NCBI GenBank assembly: GCA_963514095.1
Contig: OY741279.1
Span: 9,660,822-9,724,821, forward strand
Length of the DNA: 64,000 nt
Direction: 5' to 3'
DNA from: Eutrigla gurnardus
Taxonomy: Eukaryota; Chordata; Actinopteri; Perciformes; Triglidae
Shown here: piece by piece, positions 61,958 to 64,000 of the stretch
Position numbering within the stretch: position 1 is the first letter of the stretch
How the letters are laid out: every line of letters begins with the position of its first letter
Notes under the pieces: model-generated
The model's input: only the letters and a program-made list of their open reading frames with translations
Databases searched by the model: none
Told to the model about the DNA's origin: nothing
Program-made: the position numbers and the translations under genes

Positions 61958-64000
61958 CTACTCCGGATGATTGAAGACACAGACTCAAGTTAAACAGAGC
62001 AGAGAACAGACCAGCGTTCACTAGTATTTGCAAATCATGCTCTGTCAGAACCCCTTGATATTGTTATTAAATTAAAGGATTGTGTGTTGATCTCTATAGT
62101 GAAAAATGCTCCAACCTCATGCGCTTGAATCAGAAATGCATCATGATCAAGCTAAGACTGCCTTAAGTTAATCAGAAACGTTTCTTCAGTGTTTATTTTC
62201 TTTTGCTTTGGTAATTGGGGTGTGGTTTTCATCACCGTGGATCTAAAGAGAAGTGTGGCATTTTTCACTATTTTCTGTCAATTCATAGACCAAACAATTA
62301 ACTGAGAAAATATATTGTGGGATTAATTAATGATCCAATTGTGAGTCATAAAAATGTCTAGAATATACTGTCAGGGAATTGTAGTATAGGATGTCTACAA
62401 AAAGTCATAAAATAGTAAGTTGAAAAAAGTAATGAAAAAAGTCATAGTAGTTTGTCAAAAAGAAAGTAATGAAAAAAAGTCATAAAATAGCATGTAAAAA
62501 AAAAGTCAGTACAGTACGTCGAAAAAATTCAGGAAAAAAGTCAAAGTATAGTATGTCGAAAAAGTTCATAGTATAGTATGTCGAAAAAAAAATCATGTAA
62601 AAAGTAATCGAAAAATTCATAGTATAGTATGTTGAAAAAAGTCAGTATTGTATGTAGAAAAAAATCATGAACAAAGTCATAGTATAGTATGCCGAAAAAA
62701 AATCGGGGAAAAAAGTAATTCAAAAATTCATAATAAAGTATGTTGAAAAATGAAAAATAATTATTATTTACAGTAATTCTGAAATTTCAAACATGTTTGC
62801 AGATACTATTTGTCATGTCACACAAATTAATTAAGACTCAACAAACAATGAACAGGAAGGAAATAAAGAAAATGTAGCAATTAGTCCCAGCTTGTACGTT
62901 AGAGAGAAGAGTCACAAAGTTTAACACAGAGACACACGTGTACAGTAAGCCTGCATACACAAACAAAACAGGCACAAACACACTCAGAAAACCACAAGCA
63001 CTCGTAGATAGCCGGCTCGGTCTCACTGGGGGGGAGGGGGGGGGGGGGACACTTGGGCTTTAAAGCCCAGTGTGTGAGAGTTCAATGCCACGTCCCATTA
63101 GAAACAGAGAGAGAGAGAAATGCCAAATTCCTCTCTGGAGATTTCCACAGTTAGAGCCAAGACTCAAGGGGAGTAACAGCATGTTCTTACTGCGAGCCAT
63201 CCTCGAAGGAGACTGGAGGAGGGTCAGCCCCGCTGCAGCATTTCATTTAAAGTAAGGCTGCTGTGAGCCCACATGAATAATATGTGCACATCGTATGTGT
63301 GTTGGTTTATATATGTGGCTCATTGATGTGAGAGAGAGTCGTTGCTCCTCATATAAAGGATGCTATCGGGGGAAATGAGTCTTCACTAGGCCTTGGAGTT
63401 GTTGTTGGCATTAATGGGAATTAAATCAGAAACTGAGACTCGGGGATGGATGGTCTGGAAAAGGAAACATAGGAAACAAAGTGGGAGTTAAGGTAGAAGG
63501 GAAAGCTGGGAGTCATTGCGTCACATCCTGCTTTCAACTCGGACGGAAACAGGAAGGAAACGTGAAGAAAGAAACACAGCTAAAGGAAGGGTCACCAGGA
63601 TTCAGATAATGCCATCTAGTGGCCAACGAGAGTGCTGCCTTCACAGAGAGAGGAGAAGCAAAAAAGTATGACAAGGCCATATTTCATGATGCCATTCAAA
63701 AAGCAGCAGGGCAAAGAAGAAGCAGTGAAACAAAACATTTAAAGGAGAAAGGGAGCGGCCTGATGTAGGCGATTCCCCACTCGTTTAAGAGCCGATAACA
63801 TGGTCTCTAGAATAAGGGAGGATCATGGAACACAGGGTTAAAGCCTTAAAACCAGTCAATTAGATGCTAAAAATGTAAATTATCTAATTATCCCATTAAT
63901 TTCACATGAGTTAGACATGGCTGATTGTGATTAACTGATTTTCTCTTGGGTTAAATGAATAAAAATCAAGTTTCTAGTAAAGGCACAGCATTGGTTCCAT
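61958..64000 (-). other. syne1 intron upstream of the KASH exon (to window end)
   Basis: No further syne1 exon was recognised on the minus strand. It holds an A-rich repeat at 62,390-62,745, a G-run at 63,028-63,048 and otherwise unremarkable sequence. Confidence 0.6.
62390..62745. repeat. A-rich degenerate tandem repeat (aaaaaagtcatagtatagta)
   Basis: Roughly ten or more irregular units of about 20-30 bp sharing gtcatagtatagtatgtcg followed by an A-run. The same words occur inverted in an esr1 intron (58,895-58,992). Confidence 0.8.

Noticed and set aside
62838..63026. Hydrophobic minus-strand ORF after a ccccccag acceptor, considered as an alternative syne1 tail
   Set aside because: The hydrophobicity comes from GT-rich DNA, and there is no resemblance to KASH or spectrin sequence.

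Overview
The window is animal DNA from a ray-finned fish, most likely a spiny-rayed (percomorph) teleost. The genes are split by GT-AG introns, the introns are rich in (GT)n/(CA)n microsatellites, and the estrogen receptor alpha begins its short form with MYPEESRG, as fish ER-alpha proteins do. Five protein genes are recognisable. Their order and orientation, akap12 (+) / zbtb2 (-) / armt1 (+) / esr1 (+) / syne1 (-), match the human 6q25.1 block AKAP12-ZBTB2-(RMND1)-ARMT1-(CCDC170)-ESR1-SYNE1. The genes placed in brackets are not visible here.

Layout. Bases 1-33,065 belong to akap12 or its upstream flank. A 76-bp internal exon of the long isoform lies at 12,493-12,568, followed by a candidate 9- or 12-nt microexon at 12,719-12,730. 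The alternative first exon of the short isoform (MLGTITLT) is at 22,131-22,155, the 4.1-kb main coding exon at 25,686-29,831, and a 3'UTR exon runs from 30,733 to about 33,065. zbtb2 lies tail-to-tail with it on the minus strand: stop at 36,421, two coding exons, and a CpG-rich promoter near 40,400-41,300. Bases 41,800-45,700 are an accessory stretch holding AT/GT microsatellites, a DNA-transposon remnant, a 21-bp minisatellite whose unit encodes a coiled-coil heptad, an unexplained coding-like fragment, and a CCAAT/CRE promoter-like site. armt1 has five coding exons between 45,759 and 48,340. esr1 has nine coding exons between 51,324 and 59,305. The last exon of syne1 (KASH domain) lies at 61,684-61,957 on the minus strand, and its 3'UTR probably ends only about 50 bp from that of esr1.

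The genes do not form a pathway. They are neighbours in an old syntenic block: a PKA/PKC scaffold, a BTB zinc-finger repressor, a DUF89 damage-control enzyme, an oestrogen-activated transcription factor and a nuclear-envelope tether.

All exon boundaries were placed by eye from GT/AG sites, reading phase and remembered human proteins. All add up in frame: akap12 short form 1388 aa, zbtb2 524 aa, armt1 454 aa, esr1 622 aa (long) or 575 aa (short). The most interesting leads are the akap12 microexon beside a potential GT/CA hairpin, the esr1 upstream ORF whose stop overlaps the long-form start codon (TGATG), the extra intron in the esr1 hinge/LBD exon, and the decayed heptad-repeat locus between zbtb2 and armt1.
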